Source: Bacillota bacterium
Lineage (GTDB): Bacteria > Bacillota > Clostridia > Oscillospirales > Acutalibacteraceae
DNA length: 52,723 nucleotides
Reading direction: 5' to 3'
Assembly (NCBI GenBank): GCA_022706685.1
Contig: JAKJCA010000013.1
Span: 1 to 52,723 of the forward strand
Shown piece after piece: positions 27,636 through 36,346 of this stretch. Position 1 is the first letter of the stretch. The number at the start of each line of letters is the position of its first letter. The notes beneath the pieces were generated by a model. The model ran no database searches. It worked only from the letters and a program-made list of their open reading frames with translations, and was not told the DNA's origin. The position numbers and the translations under genes are program-made.

Positions 27636-27926
27636 TTATACCATAAGAACACCCTCAATATCAAAAGAAGGTTTTGCTCCAATGTGTTCAACTTTGTTAT
27701 GATAATGATTGCCTAAATAATAAAAACGCAAACTATCTTTCTCTTTGTCGATAATCTTCTCTAACTTATTCTGCACCTCCCTGCATTTTGCCGAGTCCAT
27801 GACGCATTCAAATACCGAATTCTGTACCCTTCGGCCATAATTGACGCATTGCTTTGCAACTTGGCGCAAACGTCTCTTCCCACCGGCATCTTCGGTATTC
27901 ACATCATAAGTAATCACAACAAGCAT
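27636..27926 (-). CDS. cas2: CRISPR-associated endoribonuclease/adaptation protein Cas2
   Basis: A 96-residue protein of normal Cas2 length. The ferredoxin-like fold begins MLVVITYDVNTED, with the conserved metal-site Asp8 at the end of strand 1. RVQNSVFECVMD follows as strand 2. Cas2 dimers bridge two Cas1 dimers during spacer integration. It starts nine bases after the cas1 stop codon and is the last gene of the cas operon, directly next to the leader. Confidence 0.97.
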   Translation of the reverse strand: MLVVITYDVNTEDAGGKRRLRQVAKQCVNYGRRVQNSVFECVMDSAKCREVQNKLEKIIDKEKDSLRFYYLGNHYHNKVEHIGAKPSFDIEGVLMV

Positions 27927-27935
27927 TATCTCACT

Positions 27936-28967
27936 TCATTTCCATAAAAATGGAGGATAGGCGTCCAAATCGCCGCGGATATATCGTGCCAACAACATCG
28001 CTTGCGCATAAGGGAGCAAACCCCATTCCAGCGTTTCTTCAAGAAAAGGGTGTGTTAGTGTTTCTTGTTTCTTCGTTTGCCATGCGGACAGGATGGCTTT
28101 CCTTGTGCTGTCGTCCATGATAACGGCGCCATTTTCTTTACGTATAAACCCGCTTCGGTTAACAATACGTTTGTTGATGAGCGACAAAACAAATCTGTCG
28201 GCATAGACGCTTCGGAATTCTTCCATTAAATCAAGAGCCAGTGAAATTCGCCCCGGCCGTTCTTTATGCAAAAAACCGATATAAGGGTCCAGTCCGACTG
28301 CTTCCAACGCGGCGGCAGCATCGTGAGCTAAAAGTGTGTAAGTAAAAGAGAGCATAGCATTAACATTATCAAGAGGCGGCCGCTTGTTCCTGCCCGTAAA
28401 TGCGAAATCCTCTTTTTGCTGTAAAATGAGTTCATCGAACACACCGAAATATTGGTTGGCTGCTTCCCCCTCGAAACCTCTGAGCTCATCAGACGAAAAA
28501 CAATTTTCAACGCATTTCAGACTGTGGCTGAGTGCAGCAGAAGCATTTTTAAGTTTTTCAATATCCAACCGTAAAGCATAATCTCTAGTCGCCCGTTCTA
28601 TCACCCATTTAGAGTTAAAAATTTTGCCGATAATGAAATTTTTTGCAATAGCGGCACTTTGCTCGTCATTGTCTGCCAAGCGGTACTGGGCTTTTCTGAG
28701 CGTTACATTCCCCTTGACCTCGCCGACGGTCCTTGCGAGGAATCTGCCGCTGGCTGTCATGAATGACAGGGCGATATTCCTTTTAGCGCAAGCGCCCATC
28801 AGCGCAGGGCTTGCTCCGGTATAACCGAATGTGATAATGCTTTCCAGATTGTGCAAAGGGATCCTGGCGATTTCTTGATCGTTGTTTTTCACAACGACAT
28901 TTTCACCCTCTAAAGCAAGGTAACTGTCCGTTGAGGTGATATAAAGCGTGTTTAATAACCTTTTCAT
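27936..28967 (-). CDS. cas1: CRISPR adaptation integrase Cas1 (I-C type)
   Basis: A 343-residue integrase. The metal-binding residues expected of Cas1 are present: Glu166 in ELRGFEGEAANQYF, His234 in YIGFLHKERPGR and Asp246 in LALDLMEEFR. The N-terminal beta domain begins LLNTLYITSTDSYLALEGENV, as in subtype I-C proteins. It inserts new spacers with Cas2 and, in this subtype, works with Cas4 to choose PAM-proximal ends. Its ATG overlaps the cas4 stop codon (ATGA), so translation is coupled. All motifs are intact, so adaptation is probably functional. Confidence 0.97.
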   Translation of the reverse strand: MKRLLNTLYITSTDSYLALEGENVVVKNNDQEIARIPLHNLESIITFGYTGASPALMGACAKRNIALSFMTASGRFLARTVGEVKGNVTLRKAQYRLADNDEQSAAIAKNFIIGKIFNSKWVIERATRDYALRLDIEKLKNASAALSHSLKCVENCFSSDELRGFEGEAANQYFGVFDELILQQKEDFAFTGRNKRPPLDNVNAMLSFTYTLLAHDAAAALEAVGLDPYIGFLHKERPGRISLALDLMEEFRSVYADRFVLSLINKRIVNRSGFIRKENGAVIMDDSTRKAILSAWQTKKQETLTHPFLEETLEWGLLPYAQAMLLARYIRGDLDAYPPFLWK

Positions 28968-29626
28968 CGCTCCGCCTCGGCTAAATTGACACGGATATAG
29001 TTTGCGGCCGACTTATTTTTGCACAACTTAGGCAAGCAGATATCAGCCATCGAGCAAGCCCTGCAATGCTTTCCTGTTTTGACTTTTGGGGTATACCTCC
29101 TGTTATACACTTCATGCATTTCTGCAAAAGTTTCCACCACCTGCTTTCTAATCTTTTCATCAAAGTTCACTTGTACGCGGTGATTGATTTCGCCATAAAA
29201 CAGGTAACCGAGGGGGATATCGCACAGCAGCATTTCTTCGAGGCAGAGCGCTTGCGCCGTAAGTTGGAGAACATCCTCCTCGGTCTGTTTTGGTTTGCCC
29301 CGTTTGTATTCGACAGGTATAGGTTTGTAAAGGCCTTCCTTGCCGAAAATTCTTACGCCTTTTGGGTCTTTGTGAAGTTCAACGATATCGCATACGCCAT
29401 TAACACCCATCATTTTTGAGAACACCGGCATTCCGCGCGAAACGATAAGGTCGTTTCGTTTTTCTTTGGCATACGAGTCATGGGCTTTTTCGTGAAGGAT
29501 TTCACCTTCGACGGTGCGCAGGTTGTCCGCCCATTGTTGTTCGATATGGATCAAAGCCCATTGACGGCGGCAGAATACAAAATGCTGTATGCCGGAAAGT
29601 TGTAAATAATCTTCTTCCTCATACAT
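28964..29626 (-). CDS. cas4: CRISPR adaptation nuclease Cas4
   Basis: A 220-residue RecB-like nuclease with a 4Fe-4S cluster. It starts MYEEEDYLQLSGIQHFVFCR, giving the first cluster Cys at 19. The remaining cysteines are in KHCRACSMADIC near the C terminus. The nuclease core has a GVCDIV segment, VEYKRG and LQLTAQALCLEE (the Q-x3-x-Y/L helix). It trims prespacers and checks the PAM with Cas1-Cas2. An in-frame TTG at 29650 would extend the protein by eight residues and overlap cas7, but the ATG at 29626 matches the usual family start. No clear ribosome site precedes it, so translation probably reinitiates after cas7. Confidence 0.95.
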   Translation of the reverse strand: MYEEEDYLQLSGIQHFVFCRRQWALIHIEQQWADNLRTVEGEILHEKAHDSYAKEKRNDLIVSRGMPVFSKMMGVNGVCDIVELHKDPKGVRIFGKEGLYKPIPVEYKRGKPKQTEEDVLQLTAQALCLEEMLLCDIPLGYLFYGEINHRVQVNFDEKIRKQVVETFAEMHEVYNRRYTPKVKTGKHCRACSMADICLPKLCKNKSAANYIRVNLAEAER

Positions 29627-29628
29627 CG

Positions 29629-30519
29629 TTAAATCATTCGAAGCAGACAAACCCCTTCGGGTATGGCTTTTTCGTCCACGGTGACTTTATAGTCGCTGTA
29701 TTGACGTGCAGGCGTTCCGGGGTTTTTATTTTCAACTTTTATCGTCTCAAACAGTTTATGCGCCGGGGCGTTGCCAAAGATGCTCTCGTGCTTGAATACC
29801 ATCAATTCACGTACGGCCATTTTTCCCCTTGCGGCCGAATGGTCGTCTTCAAACATATTGATGATCGCATTCCAAAGCAGTGATAAATCATTCTCGTTAA
29901 AACCGGTGCTTTTTTGTGCGAGGTTGGCCGAAACAAAGCCTTCCGCTTTGTATAGAGCGTAGGGCACGATATGCTTGCGTCCCATTTCGGTTTTTTTCTT
30001 TTCGGCATCTGCTTCGGTAGTGATGGCAACCCGGGTAATCGTCACCTCTTGCTGTACAATGGGCTCGATGCTCCTGGCAAAACCGATTTGAACTGGCCCG
30101 CGTACCTGGCCACAGTTCAATGACGCTGATACAAAGGTGGTCATAACCGCGCCGAAGGTACGGATGTCATAGAAATTCTTGCACATAAAGTCACGGATTT
30201 TAGCGTCCAGGGCCGGATCTTTCTTTTTTGCGTCTTTGATATCTTTTTCTTCGATGCCAAAATAGGAAAACGCGGTTTTATCGCTGATGTTTAAAGGAAC
30301 GTTTTCTTTGATATAGATTTTGTAGCCTTCTTCATCGCCTTTGACCGTTTCGACATAATTGCGGATTTTCCGTTTCAGACAAACGTCCGTCACAATGCCG
30401 TAACCCGTTTCGGGGTCGATTCGCGGCATATTCCCGGCATCGGGGTCACCGTTGGGGTTGCCGTTCTCCACATCGAAAAGCACCACGAATTCATAACGAT
30501 TTTTGATAACATCTGACAT
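29629..30519 (-). CDS. cas7: Cascade backbone protein Cas7 (Csd2 type)
   Basis: A 296-residue backbone subunit that coats the crRNA guide. The N terminus MSDVIKNRYEFVVLFDVENG followed by NPNGDPDAGNMPR is the Csd2/Cas7c signature. The glycine-rich GQVRGPVQIGFARS follows mid-protein. The ATG at 30519 has GGAGGG upstream and lies one base after the cas8c stop codon; the frame stays open further upstream into cas8c but without a ribosome site. Several copies should assemble with Cas5c, Cas8c and Cas11c in the I-C effector complex. Confidence 0.97.
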   Translation of the reverse strand: MSDVIKNRYEFVVLFDVENGNPNGDPDAGNMPRIDPETGYGIVTDVCLKRKIRNYVETVKGDEEGYKIYIKENVPLNISDKTAFSYFGIEEKDIKDAKKKDPALDAKIRDFMCKNFYDIRTFGAVMTTFVSASLNCGQVRGPVQIGFARSIEPIVQQEVTITRVAITTEADAEKKKTEMGRKHIVPYALYKAEGFVSANLAQKSTGFNENDLSLLWNAIINMFEDDHSAARGKMAVRELMVFKHESIFGNAPAHKLFETIKVENKNPGTPARQYSDYKVTVDEKAIPEGVCLLRMI

Positions 30520-30520
30520 T

Positions 30521-30889
30521 TTATTGACCCTCCTTGTTTGTTTTTTCATAATTTGCCTGTTTCTGATGATAGTAGCCAAGTATAAAGACACCTTGTTCGT
30601 CCAGTGTCAAATGGGCGGGAAATGGTTTTTCATCCACGTCAAGTTTGTCCATCAGGTCTCTGATTTTGTTGTCAATTGACTTTCCGAAGTCCGACTTTGA
30701 GATATGGTGGTTGCTCAGTCGTAGAAGGACCGGAAACACGGAGGCGGGCGTAGCACAGGCGGATGTAAAATATCTGTCTTTTATGGTGGTGTTGATGCCC
30801 GGATTGGCATCCTGTTGGGCTTTTTCCAAAACGGAAAACAAGCGGCCCAAAACATAGGCGCGGTTTTCACTCTGTGCATTTAAGGACAC
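30521..30889 (-). CDS. cas11c: Cas11c small subunit from an internal start in cas8c
   Basis: Inside the 3-prime part of cas8c and in the same frame, a perfect AAGGAGG (30898-30904) lies eight bases before a GTG codon at 30889-30887. Starting there gives a 122-residue protein beginning (V/M)SLNAQSENRAYVLGRLF and ending at the cas8c stop codon. Type I-C systems are known to make Cas11 from an internal start in cas8c at about this length, so this is a strong match in position, size and signal. The small subunit stabilises the R-loop in the effector complex. No protein evidence is available here. Confidence 0.82.
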   Translation of the reverse strand: MSLNAQSENRAYVLGRLFSVLEKAQQDANPGINTTIKDRYFTSACATPASVFPVLLRLSNHHISKSDFGKSIDNKIRDLMDKLDVDEKPFPAHLTLDEQGVFILGYYHQKQANYEKTNKEGQ

Positions 30890-32296
30890 AGTCAATACCT
30901 CCTTATCCTTTGTGTTATTCCCTGAATATTTTTTGGTCAGATACGCCTTGATAATACCGGCCTTTGCGCTGTTAATCGCTTTCTCAGCCCGAATTCGGAC
31001 AATGACGCTGCCGTACAATGCGGCAGGGTAGGGGCTACCGGTCAAAATGGAACGGAGCACAGAACCGGATAACAAGGGGGATGAAGCCTTGTCTTTTGAT
31101 TTTGGTGAAACGGTTTCCTGCATCATTTGCCAAAGAGGCAGATATGGCTGCTCGGTAGGAGCCCTATTAATCTCCATATCCTTATAATGCCTTGCGATTC
31201 TTTCAATAAAGTTGCCAAAGGTATCTTGAATAAAGAATCGAACGGCAAGACGGGCCGCGTTCGGAGAAAGCCCTAAAATATAAAATGCTGTGCTTGGGTT
31301 AAACGCATCGTTGAGTTCGGCAACAGGCATGCCCGACGCTATTTTGTTAAAAACGTTGCCGATTAGAGAAGCGGCGCCTTTATCATCCGTTTTTTCGGTA
31401 GAATTCGTATCCGGGTTTAATGCGTAAGCAAATAAATCCCGATAGATAGATTTTGCGCTCTGCGCCCAAAAAACAACCGTTGTATCGCCCAAAGTTTGAC
31501 GGTGTTTGCTGTCGGCCAAAAGATAATTCAGCGTTGTCGTATAGGCGAAGGCGGCATATTCGCTCACCGGCGCGTTGAGGCCTTGTTGATCGTCGCGGCC
31601 GTGTGATTCGTAGGCGTTAGCGTTGAATGAAACCAGCGATGCACCCATCGATTGCGCGCCTTTCACGCCTTTAACGCTTGGGTGCAGGCGGGCGATGGGC
31701 AACCGTTCCCCTGTGACAAGGCACTGCATAACAACGGCATCCCTGCTTTGCTGATAATACTTTTCCCAGGCCTTCTTGATGGCGCCATTTTCATGGATAT
31801 AACCGGAGCCTTCTAACATGAATACCAGATTTGCCCCGCTTGTCAGCGCATCGAGATATTCGGCTAAAACCGGGTTTTTCTGACCCTGTTGGGGATCCCA
31901 CTGCTCTAAAAAAGCCAAAACCGCCCGTGCCTCGTCGCAATCCGCGCCCATCAGAACTTCTCTGTGTAATTCCTTGAAAGCCTCAAAGCATTCTCTCGAC
32001 CGTTCCGGTTTGCCTTTGTTGTCAATCCCGAGCATATAGCCTGAGTTCTCGCAAAGAAAGTTTGATGTTATTCCGACTGTTTTTTTTACTTGCTCTGGAA
32101 CTTCGAACGATTGAGGGATTTCCACCATCTTGTTGCCGCGCTGAACTGGATTTTTCAACGGAATAATACCTGCGAGTTTGCCCCCGGCGGTTATACTGAC
32201 CGCATAAGACACATTGGCTTTGCAATATCCGGGTTTTGAAATACCATTGGCTTTTGCAAGTATTTCATAATACTCGACTAAGGATTGAAGGATCAT
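30521..32296 (-). CDS. cas8c: Cascade large subunit Cas8c (Csd1)
   Basis: A 591-residue subtype-specific large subunit, responsible for PAM recognition and DNA unwinding in type I-C. The N terminus MILQSLVEYYEILAKANG is typical of Csd1. Mid-protein GANLVFMLEGSGYIHENGAI and FNANAYESHGRDDQQGLNAP are recognisable family segments, and the C-terminal helical region (YVLGRLFSVLEKAQQDANPG) equals Cas11c. The ATG overlaps the cas5c stop codon (ATGA). The gene also carries an internal ribosome site for Cas11c at 30898-30904. AT content is higher than in flanking chromosomal genes, as for the whole cas operon. Confidence 0.97.
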   Translation of the reverse strand: MILQSLVEYYEILAKANGISKPGYCKANVSYAVSITAGGKLAGIIPLKNPVQRGNKMVEIPQSFEVPEQVKKTVGITSNFLCENSGYMLGIDNKGKPERSRECFEAFKELHREVLMGADCDEARAVLAFLEQWDPQQGQKNPVLAEYLDALTSGANLVFMLEGSGYIHENGAIKKAWEKYYQQSRDAVVMQCLVTGERLPIARLHPSVKGVKGAQSMGASLVSFNANAYESHGRDDQQGLNAPVSEYAAFAYTTTLNYLLADSKHRQTLGDTTVVFWAQSAKSIYRDLFAYALNPDTNSTEKTDDKGAASLIGNVFNKIASGMPVAELNDAFNPSTAFYILGLSPNAARLAVRFFIQDTFGNFIERIARHYKDMEINRAPTEQPYLPLWQMMQETVSPKSKDKASSPLLSGSVLRSILTGSPYPAALYGSVIVRIRAEKAINSAKAGIIKAYLTKKYSGNNTKDKEVLTVSLNAQSENRAYVLGRLFSVLEKAQQDANPGINTTIKDRYFTSACATPASVFPVLLRLSNHHISKSDFGKSIDNKIRDLMDKLDVDEKPFPAHLTLDEQGVFILGYYHQKQANYEKTNKEGQ

Positions 32297-32949
32297 TGAA
32301 TCACCTCGCTTTCGGTTAAATCAATTACGCCATCACGCATCACAGCCCTGAAAAACATCGGTCGAATGTCGCCCAAATCGGAATAATTCATATCAAAGAG
32401 CATGTAGCCCAAATCTTTTTCGCCTGTATATGCGGTTTTAACGTTTTCTTCTTCGTAAAGCTCGAAATTCACCGGAAACTCCCGGCAGCCAAACGAAGGG
32501 CAATGGTAGCACTGGCCTTTTCGAAGTCTTCTCAACGCAATATTGTAATGCTTTTCAACACTGTCGTTTTCACCTGCTTCGTTGGTCAGTTCAAAATGCG
32601 CCTCGATGACGTATTGCACATTTTTCAAAACAAGCGAAGCCCTTTGTTGCCTGTCTTTCGAGGTATCGAGAAACAACGGCTCTTTCGAACCGTTCATGAC
32701 GGATTTTACATTGCTGGCAAGGAGTTTGGTTTTGACTTCGTTGCGCCGGAAATTGGTAAATTCAATGGGGTTGCAAACATAGATTTTATCGATGAACCAT
32801 TGAATTGACGGCTTCCAGTAAATTGCTTCGACGATACCTCTTGCGGCTGAAGGGGTGATGACGTCATAACTGACCCTTTCCACCTTCATCTCGGGCCGGG
32901 TAAAAAGCGCATAATCTCCCCATACTCTCAATTTGATACCGTATGCCAA
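32293..32949 (-). CDS. cas5c: Cas5c, crRNA-processing subunit
   Basis: A 218-residue Cas5 of subtype I-C, which replaces Cas6 and cuts the repeat hairpin of the pre-crRNA. The family segment TPSAARGIVEAIYWKP carries Tyr44, and VEKHYNIALRR carries Lys133-His134. These correspond to the Tyr-Lys-His catalytic set described for Cas5d (Y46/K116/H117 in B. halodurans). The start is TTG at 32949 with a strong AAGGAGGTGAT six bases upstream. It lies 16 bases after cas3. No cas6 is present, in line with subtype I-C. Confidence 0.97.
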   Translation of the reverse strand: MAYGIKLRVWGDYALFTRPEMKVERVSYDVITPSAARGIVEAIYWKPSIQWFIDKIYVCNPIEFTNFRRNEVKTKLLASNVKSVMNGSKEPLFLDTSKDRQQRASLVLKNVQYVIEAHFELTNEAGENDSVEKHYNIALRRLRKGQCYHCPSFGCREFPVNFELYEEENVKTAYTGEKDLGYMLFDMNYSDLGDIRPMFFRAVMRDGVIDLTESEVIQ

Positions 32950-32965
32950 AATATCACCTCCTTTA

Positions 32966-35137
32966 TTAAAAGAATAAACCCAATCCGCCTTTCGCGGGCA
33001 AGGTAAAACCGGTGTATTCGTGATAATAATCGCCGTCTTTTAACACGGCGATTTCCGTGTCGACCGGTTCAACGCAGCCTGTGCCGAGAAGTGCTTCATA
33101 TTCATCGGGATATACATTCACCGTATATTGCTGTATGTCTCGAAACAGCTTTTGATTCTTTTCCCCGCTTCTTAATTTCCTAATAAGATCGTCTGCTTCC
33201 TTGTCATAGGGAATAACAATGGGGCGGCTAGCCTGATCAATCAATTTGAATTCATCAGCGACAGACGCAAACGGAAAGCTGTAATCGCAGTCAACGGCAT
33301 CTTCGAATCTCTTCACGATTTCTTTTGCATCCAATCCTTGTCCGGTCATTTGATAAAGTTGCTCGAAATAGGAACGAATGGCCTCAGGCGCGGCAATATC
33401 TTGATATTGCCGTGATATGGACCTGGCGATTTCAATCGGCCTTTTCATCGCGGCAGGTTGATATTTTATGTATTTATCGGCCGGCTCAAATATGCTAACA
33501 ATACTATGTTCCATGCTCCGTTTTCCTTCGCGGTTACATCGCCCGGCTGCCTGTATCTGCGAATCCAAACCTGCGGTTGCACGGTATACCGTTGGAAAAT
33601 CCACATCGACGCCGGCCTCTATGAGGCTTGTGGAAACAACGCGGCACGGCAGAATGTGTTTTGACGTCAACCGCTCTTTTATTGCCTGTAGAACTATTTT
33701 TCGATGTTTCGGGCACATGAAAGTTGACAAATGATAACGCCCTTCCGGTTCAAGTTGAGAAAAAAGTTCTTGGGCGTGGCGTTTTGTATTGACGATACAT
33801 AGGCATTGTCCTTCGTTGTTTAAACGCTCAGCCAAAGCGTTGTCCTCTATTTTGCCTATATTGATGATTGTTGCCCGTTGAAAAAAACGATACGTTTCGA
33901 CTGTGTTGTTGTGAATCTCAATCGGTGTCAGCACTTTCGGAAATAGTTTGCTCAACGCCGGCTGTGTGGCGCTGCATAAAACCGCAGTACAACCGTAGTT
34001 ATGAACCAGCTCGGAAATGGCCCGAATGCAAGGCAGCAGATACTCCGTCGGGAACATTTGCGCCTCATCAAAGATAATGACGCTATTGGCGATATTATGC
34101 AGTTTCCTGCATTTTGAGGTTTTATTGGCGAAAAGAGATTCGAAAAACTGTACATTTGTTGTGACGACAACGGGCATATCCCAGTTTTCTGTTGCTAAAC
34201 GATACCGGGTCATCGTTTCATCATTATCGTTATAGTTAAAGTTGGAGTGATGCTCCAAAACATATTCTTCACCGAGTATCTGCTTAAAAACAGATGCGTT
34301 CTGTTCAATAATCGATGTATAAGGAATCACATAAATGACTCTTTTCATATCGTGCGTTTTCGCATGCCTTAAAGCAAAAGCCAGAGATGAAACTGTTTTG
34401 CCACCGCCTGTCGGTACGGTCAATGTAAACAATCCCTTCGGCAGTTTTGCTCTTTCAAGGCAACTTTGCAGAATTTCGTTCCGTTTTTCGTGCAAGGCGT
34501 TCTTCGGTTCATTAAACCGCCCGATATATGCTAACATTTTTTTATACAGATCTTCGATTGAATAAACAATAGTTCCACGCGCTCTTCCGCTTGTCATAAA
34601 CGCTTCGGTATCTAAAAAGTCAGCATCTACCAAACAAGAAAATAACATCCGGATGAAAAAGGAGTATGAGAACCCATATTTTTCCAAGGGTTGAATCGGC
34701 TGGCTGATTGGCGGTGTGAAAGTAGCGATGTCAAAATCGCGTTTGAATCCGGAATAATCAGGCAAATCTTTTCGTTTCAGACGGCCGTTCAGCGTAGTCT
34801 CAATACCGACATCCGCTTTGCTGCCGCCATCGGGCAAACCCGAATGATGCCCGGCAATACAATAAGAAAAAAGAAGGCCAATTTTGGGCAAAGCATTAAA
34901 GCTTTCCAAAGCGCCGGCTGTAGAATGATCCACCATATTGTTTGCGCCCCGGATGCGATTTTGAAACTCCCGCGAATACTTGCCGATGTCATGAAGCATG
35001 CCGCAAAAATAACCGTATCCTCCGCACCCAAAATTTTCCGCAAAAATACGCGTTTGTTCTGCGGTGTTAAGGCAATGCTGTAAAATTGTTTGGATTGCCC
35101 CGTCATCACGGATATGCGCAGCAGTGATCGAGTCCAA
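32966..35137 (-). CDS. cas3: CRISPR helicase-nuclease Cas3 (HD + DEAD)
   Basis: A 723-residue effector that unwinds and degrades target DNA recruited by Cascade. The N-terminal HD nuclease has His21 and MLHDIGKYSREFQ (His49, Asp50), then DHSTAG (His71) and GHHSG (His97-His98). The superfamily 2 helicase follows with Walker A TVPTGGGKT (about 240-248), IIFDEAQMFP (DEAQ 357-360) and CSATQ. Both catalytic parts are intact. The start is TTG at 35137 with AGGGG seven bases upstream; no ATG fits better. It is the first gene of the cas operon, with a possible promoter at 35155-35182. Confidence 0.97.
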   Translation of the reverse strand: MDSITAAHIRDDGAIQTILQHCLNTAEQTRIFAENFGCGGYGYFCGMLHDIGKYSREFQNRIRGANNMVDHSTAGALESFNALPKIGLLFSYCIAGHHSGLPDGGSKADVGIETTLNGRLKRKDLPDYSGFKRDFDIATFTPPISQPIQPLEKYGFSYSFFIRMLFSCLVDADFLDTEAFMTSGRARGTIVYSIEDLYKKMLAYIGRFNEPKNALHEKRNEILQSCLERAKLPKGLFTLTVPTGGGKTVSSLAFALRHAKTHDMKRVIYVIPYTSIIEQNASVFKQILGEEYVLEHHSNFNYNDNDETMTRYRLATENWDMPVVVTTNVQFFESLFANKTSKCRKLHNIANSVIIFDEAQMFPTEYLLPCIRAISELVHNYGCTAVLCSATQPALSKLFPKVLTPIEIHNNTVETYRFFQRATIINIGKIEDNALAERLNNEGQCLCIVNTKRHAQELFSQLEPEGRYHLSTFMCPKHRKIVLQAIKERLTSKHILPCRVVSTSLIEAGVDVDFPTVYRATAGLDSQIQAAGRCNREGKRSMEHSIVSIFEPADKYIKYQPAAMKRPIEIARSISRQYQDIAAPEAIRSYFEQLYQMTGQGLDAKEIVKRFEDAVDCDYSFPFASVADEFKLIDQASRPIVIPYDKEADDLIRKLRSGEKNQKLFRDIQQYTVNVYPDEYEALLGTGCVEPVDTEIAVLKDGDYYHEYTGFTLPAKGGLGLFF

Positions 35138-35154
35138 GCAAAACCCCTCACCTT

Positions 35155-35182
35155 TTTATACAAGGATAATCAGATTACACAA
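35155..35182 (-). promoter_or_regulatory. Possible cas operon promoter
   Basis: Minus strand: TTGTGT (35177-35182), a 16-base spacer and TATAAA (35155-35160). Transcription would begin only about 10 bases before the TTG start region, leaving a very short leader with the ribosome site. The match is moderate. Confidence 0.45.
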
Positions 35183-35510
35183 TATCCGGTATGTGCAACG
35201 AATGAATAAAATATAAAAACAATATTTATATTAGATGTATCAAATGGGAATTACAAGTACTCAAAAACGGAGAGTCCGATGAATGGGACATATATTTGCG
35301 ATTAAAATTATTCTTTGCTATTATTATACACTCGGAGGTGCCTTTAACCAAGGAAAAACTAAAAAAGAAGGCATAAAGGAGTTTTTTAGTTTCTTCTATG
35401 GGAGGGGCGGGAATGCGCTGGTAAGGGAAGTATCGCCCGGTGGGTGACCTGAAGGAGTTTGTCAGGGACAGGGCTTCAACACTTTCTCGCGCTTCCGAGT
35501 GTTTAATGAT
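35183..35510. other. Gene-free AT-rich stretch with one long hairpin
   Basis: About 330 bases between the cas3 promoter and the right hairpin block. It holds an AT-rich hairpin (AACTAAAAAA at 35357-35366 with TTTTTTAGTT at 35382-35391) and GC-richer unassigned sequence from about 35395. On the minus strand a short open stretch reads SLTNSFRSPTGRYFPYQRIP, without a ribosome site or clear start. I cannot tell whether this is a decayed gene, a small RNA or a repeat copy. Confidence 0.35.
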
Positions 35511-35616
35511 ATATCGGCTTTGCCGATATGATACCATCCGCCGTGGCGGATGATGATATTTTGCGGCTTGCCGCAAAATGATATACAACGCGCGCCTTGC
35601 GTCAGGCGCGCGTTGT
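35511..35616. repeat. Tandem-hairpin block, right of the CRISPR locus
   Basis: Four consecutive hairpins joined by GATA-type linkers: 35511-35529 (ATATCGGC/GCCGATAT), 35535-35552 (CATCCGCC/GGCGGATG), 35558-35579 (ATTTTGCGGC/GCCGCAAAAT) and 35585-35616 (ACAACGCGCGCC/GGCGCGCGTTGT). The third unit is the same as the second unit of the 24187-24288 block, and the second resembles that block's third. None carries a U-run, so these are not ordinary terminators. Confidence 0.72.
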
Positions 35617-35656
35617 ATTTGGAAACCATGGGACGCCGCGTGGTGAACGCCGCCGC

Positions 35657-36316
35657 TCAGACGGTGTTGATGAGCCGGTTGACGTCGTCCTTGTGGCCGA
35701 ACACGATGATGGTTTCGCCGGCATTGAACACATAATCGGCCTTGGGCATCGGCAGCAGGTCGGTGGTGCAGTCCTTTGCCTTGACGGCGAGGACGCTGAC
35801 GTTGTAGTTGGTGCGGACGCCGATTTCGCCGATGGATTTGCCGACCCATTTGCCCGGCACCGGAATCTCATAGATGGAGTAGTTGGGGGTCAGCTCGTAG
35901 TAATCGAGCACCGATTTGGAACTCAGCTGGACGGCCAGGCGGTTGGCCCGGTCCTTTTCGGGATAAACCGTCTCGTCCGCGCCGACGAGGCGCAGCAGTT
36001 TGGCGTGCGAATCGCTGTCCGCGCGGGAAATGACGTATTTCGCGCCGTGTTCTTTCAGCAGCGCCGTCGCCTCGAGCGAATTCTGAAAGTTGTCGCCGAT
36101 GGCGACGATACACACGTCAAAATTATTGACGCCCAGGGAGGCGATGTAGGCCTCGCTGGTGATATGCCCGATTTCCGCGTTGGCGACGTAAGGCAGGACT
36201 TCGTTGACCTTTTCCTCGTCCATGTCGATGGCCAGGATATCGTGGTCGTAGGTGCTGAGCATGCGCGCCAGGTGTTTGCCGAACCGGCCCAGCCCGATGA
36301 GCAGAATGGATTTCAC
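35657..36316 (-). CDS. ktrA: K+ uptake regulator KtrA (TrkA/RCK family)
   Basis: A 219-residue cytoplasmic gating ring subunit. An N-terminal RCK_N Rossmann domain starts with the nucleotide-binding ILLIGLGRFGKHLARML and an acidic DMDE at the end of strand 2. A C-terminal RCK_C domain (about 135-215) includes VPGKWVGKSIGEIGVRTNYN. It binds ATP/ADP and often c-di-AMP and opens the KtrB pore. It lies 30 bases downstream of ktrB on the same strand and is cotranscribed from the extended -10 promoter at 37744-37752. No terminator with a U-run follows; the next structure is the hairpin block. Confidence 0.95.
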   Translation of the reverse strand: MKSILLIGLGRFGKHLARMLSTYDHDILAIDMDEEKVNEVLPYVANAEIGHITSEAYIASLGVNNFDVCIVAIGDNFQNSLEATALLKEHGAKYVISRADSDSHAKLLRLVGADETVYPEKDRANRLAVQLSSKSVLDYYELTPNYSIYEIPVPGKWVGKSIGEIGVRTNYNVSVLAVKAKDCTTDLLPMPKADYVFNAGETIIVFGHKDDVNRLINTV

Positions 36317-36346
36317 GTCAATTCCTCCGTTATAAAATGATGACTG

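Noticed and set aside
35226..35849. Minus-strand frame of 207 codons upstream of cas3
   Set aside because: Its first half is an off-frame reading of ktrA and the hairpin block. The remaining part has no start or ribosome site; kept only as an unassigned stretch.
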